The notes under the pieces: generated by a model
The model's input: the letters and a program-made list of their open reading frames with translations, nothing else
Database searches by the model: none
Told to the model about the DNA's origin: nothing
Part shown: in pieces, positions 63,146 through 64,000 of the stretch
Layout: every line of letters begins with the position of its first letter
Position numbering within the stretch: position 1 is the stretch's first letter
Program-made: the position numbers and the translations under genes
From: Oricola nitratireducens
GTDB taxonomy: Bacteria > Pseudomonadota > Alphaproteobacteria > Rhizobiales > Rhizobiaceae
Assembly: GCF_014904745.1 (NCBI RefSeq)
Contig: NZ_JACZCS010000008.1
Span: 62,001 to 126,000 of the forward strand
Direction: 5' to 3'
Length of the DNA: 64,000 nt

Positions 63146-64000
63146 ATGTCCGCACTTCCGCCCTATGCCTCGACGGCGCAGATCTCCTGGTATTACGGTT
63201 TCCGCGTCATCTGCGCGCTGATCTTCTTCTTCCTGATCTTTCCGATCATCGTGATCATGCCGCTGTCGTTCAACGCGGAGGATTTCTTCACCTTCACGCC
63301 GAAGATGCTGGCGCTCGATCCTGCGGGCTATTCGCTGAAGCACTACCAGGACTTCTTCACCAATCCCGACTGGCAGCAGGCGCTGTGGAACTCGGTGCGG
63401 ATCGCGCCGGTGGCGACGCTTCTGGCGACCTCTTTCGGGACGCTTGCCGCGATCGGCCTCAGCCAGAGCCATGTGCCGTTCAAGTCGGCGATCATGGCGA
63501 TCCTGATCTCGCCGATGATCGTGCCGCTGATCATCTCGGCGGCGGGGATGTATTTCTTCTATTCGCGCATCGGGCTGCAGGGCACCTATTGGGGCGTCGT
63601 GCTGGCGCATGCCGCACTCGGCACGCCGTTCGTCATCATCACCGTGACGGCGACGCTGGTCGGTTTCGACCGGTCGCTGACGCGGGCTGCTGCTTCCATG
63701 GGCGCCGATCCGGTGCGCACCTTCTTCAAGGTGCAGATGCCGCTGATCCTGCCCGGCGTGATCTCCGGCGCGCTGTTCGCCTTCATCACCTCCTTCGACG
63801 AGGTGGTGGTGGTTCTGTTCCTCGGCTCGGCCTCCCAGAAGACGCTGCCCTGGCAGATGTTTACCGGGCTGCGCGAGCAGATCTCGCCGACGATCCTTGC
63901 CGTGGCGACGATCCTGGTCGTGATCTCGGTGGTGCTGCTGACGGTTCTCGAGCTGTTGCGGCGGCGCTCGGAGCGGCTGCGCGGTCTCGCGCCGAGCTGA
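63146..64000 (+). CDS. ABC transporter permease (PotC/PotI-type)
   Basis: A 284-residue permease with about six helices and the EAA loop TRAAASMGADPVRTFFKVQM. It forms the transmembrane channel with the preceding permease. Its stop codon is the last three bases of the window, so it is complete but anything downstream in the operon is not visible. Confidence 0.9.
   Translation: MSALPPYASTAQISWYYGFRVICALIFFFLIFPIIVIMPLSFNAEDFFTFTPKMLALDPAGYSLKHYQDFFTNPDWQQALWNSVRIAPVATLLATSFGTLAAIGLSQSHVPFKSAIMAILISPMIVPLIISAAGMYFFYSRIGLQGTYWGVVLAHAALGTPFVIITVTATLVGFDRSLTRAAASMGADPVRTFFKVQMPLILPGVISGALFAFITSFDEVVVVLFLGSASQKTLPWQMFTGLREQISPTILAVATILVVISVVLLTVLELLRRRSERLRGLAPS

Overview
The window is a 64-kb stretch of GC-rich chromosome from an alphaproteobacterium, most likely of the order Hyphomicrobiales (Rhizobiales). 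The gene order supports this. There is a glycolytic block of tkt, gap, pgk and a class I aldolase gene. It is followed by zapA, a probable 6S RNA gene and the 5-formyltetrahydrofolate cyclo-ligase gene, then yebC, ruvCAB, ybgC-tolQRAB-pal-cpoB, tilS, ftsH, glmM, serC-serA, purA, rpoH and rluD. From memory this order resembles the Sinorhizobium/Brucella chromosomes; no database was consulted. No tRNA, rRNA, CRISPR array, transposase, integrase or phage gene was recognised, so the region looks like stable core chromosome with small accessory insertions.

Layout. Positions 1-4.4 kb hold a truncated VOC-family gene, an SDR oxidoreductase and three TadE/TadG-type (Flp-pilus-related) genes, one with a von Willebrand A domain. 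Positions 4.5-8.5 kb carry propionyl-CoA synthetase, a 51-residue membrane peptide not started by ATG, an SGNH hydrolase and class I fructose-bisphosphate aldolase. Positions 8.8-20.2 kb contain the rest of the glycolytic block. It is split by a flavodoxin-like/CDP-alcohol phosphotransferase pair, an AraC-SDR divergon and a four-gene cassette (M20 deacylase, RidA, DUF1028, flavin monooxygenase). Positions 20.3-26.8 kb hold a peroxiredoxin-like gene with its divergent AraC regulator, zapA, 6S RNA, folate and metallophosphoesterase genes, and a set of secreted proteins of unknown function. Positions 26.9-35.8 kb hold yebC and ruvCAB with accessory transporters, a LysR-isochorismatase divergon and a GH5 glycosidase. 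Positions 35.9-46.6 kb are an envelope and division block (Tol-Pal, TilS, FtsH, GlmM). Positions 46.8-48.8 kb encode two outer-membrane beta-barrels, and 48.9-51.8 kb the serine pathway genes behind a serC leader. Positions 52-59.3 kb hold VOC, EamA, purA, a single-pass acidic protein, rpoH, rluD and a small membrane protein. Positions 59.5-64 kb are a polyamine-type ABC importer whose last gene ends on the final base.

Regulatory sequence links several genes. Two VOC genes 52 kb apart share an almost identical 24-bp palindrome 50-62 bp upstream of their start codons. Perfect TTAA-N7-TTAA motifs (CtrA type) lie before pal and before both outer-membrane protein genes. A sequence matching the alphaproteobacterial heat-shock promoter precedes ftsH, and the rpoH leader can form two strong hairpins. 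The most plausible undescribed material is the M20/RidA/DUF1028/monooxygenase operon, the paralogous secreted proteins next to an atypical metallo-beta-lactamase-fold protein, the VOC palindrome regulon and the purA-linked transmembrane protein.

All calls come from reading sequence and recalling protein families. Start codons were chosen by ribosome-binding-site quality and family length, and several are uncertain where stated.
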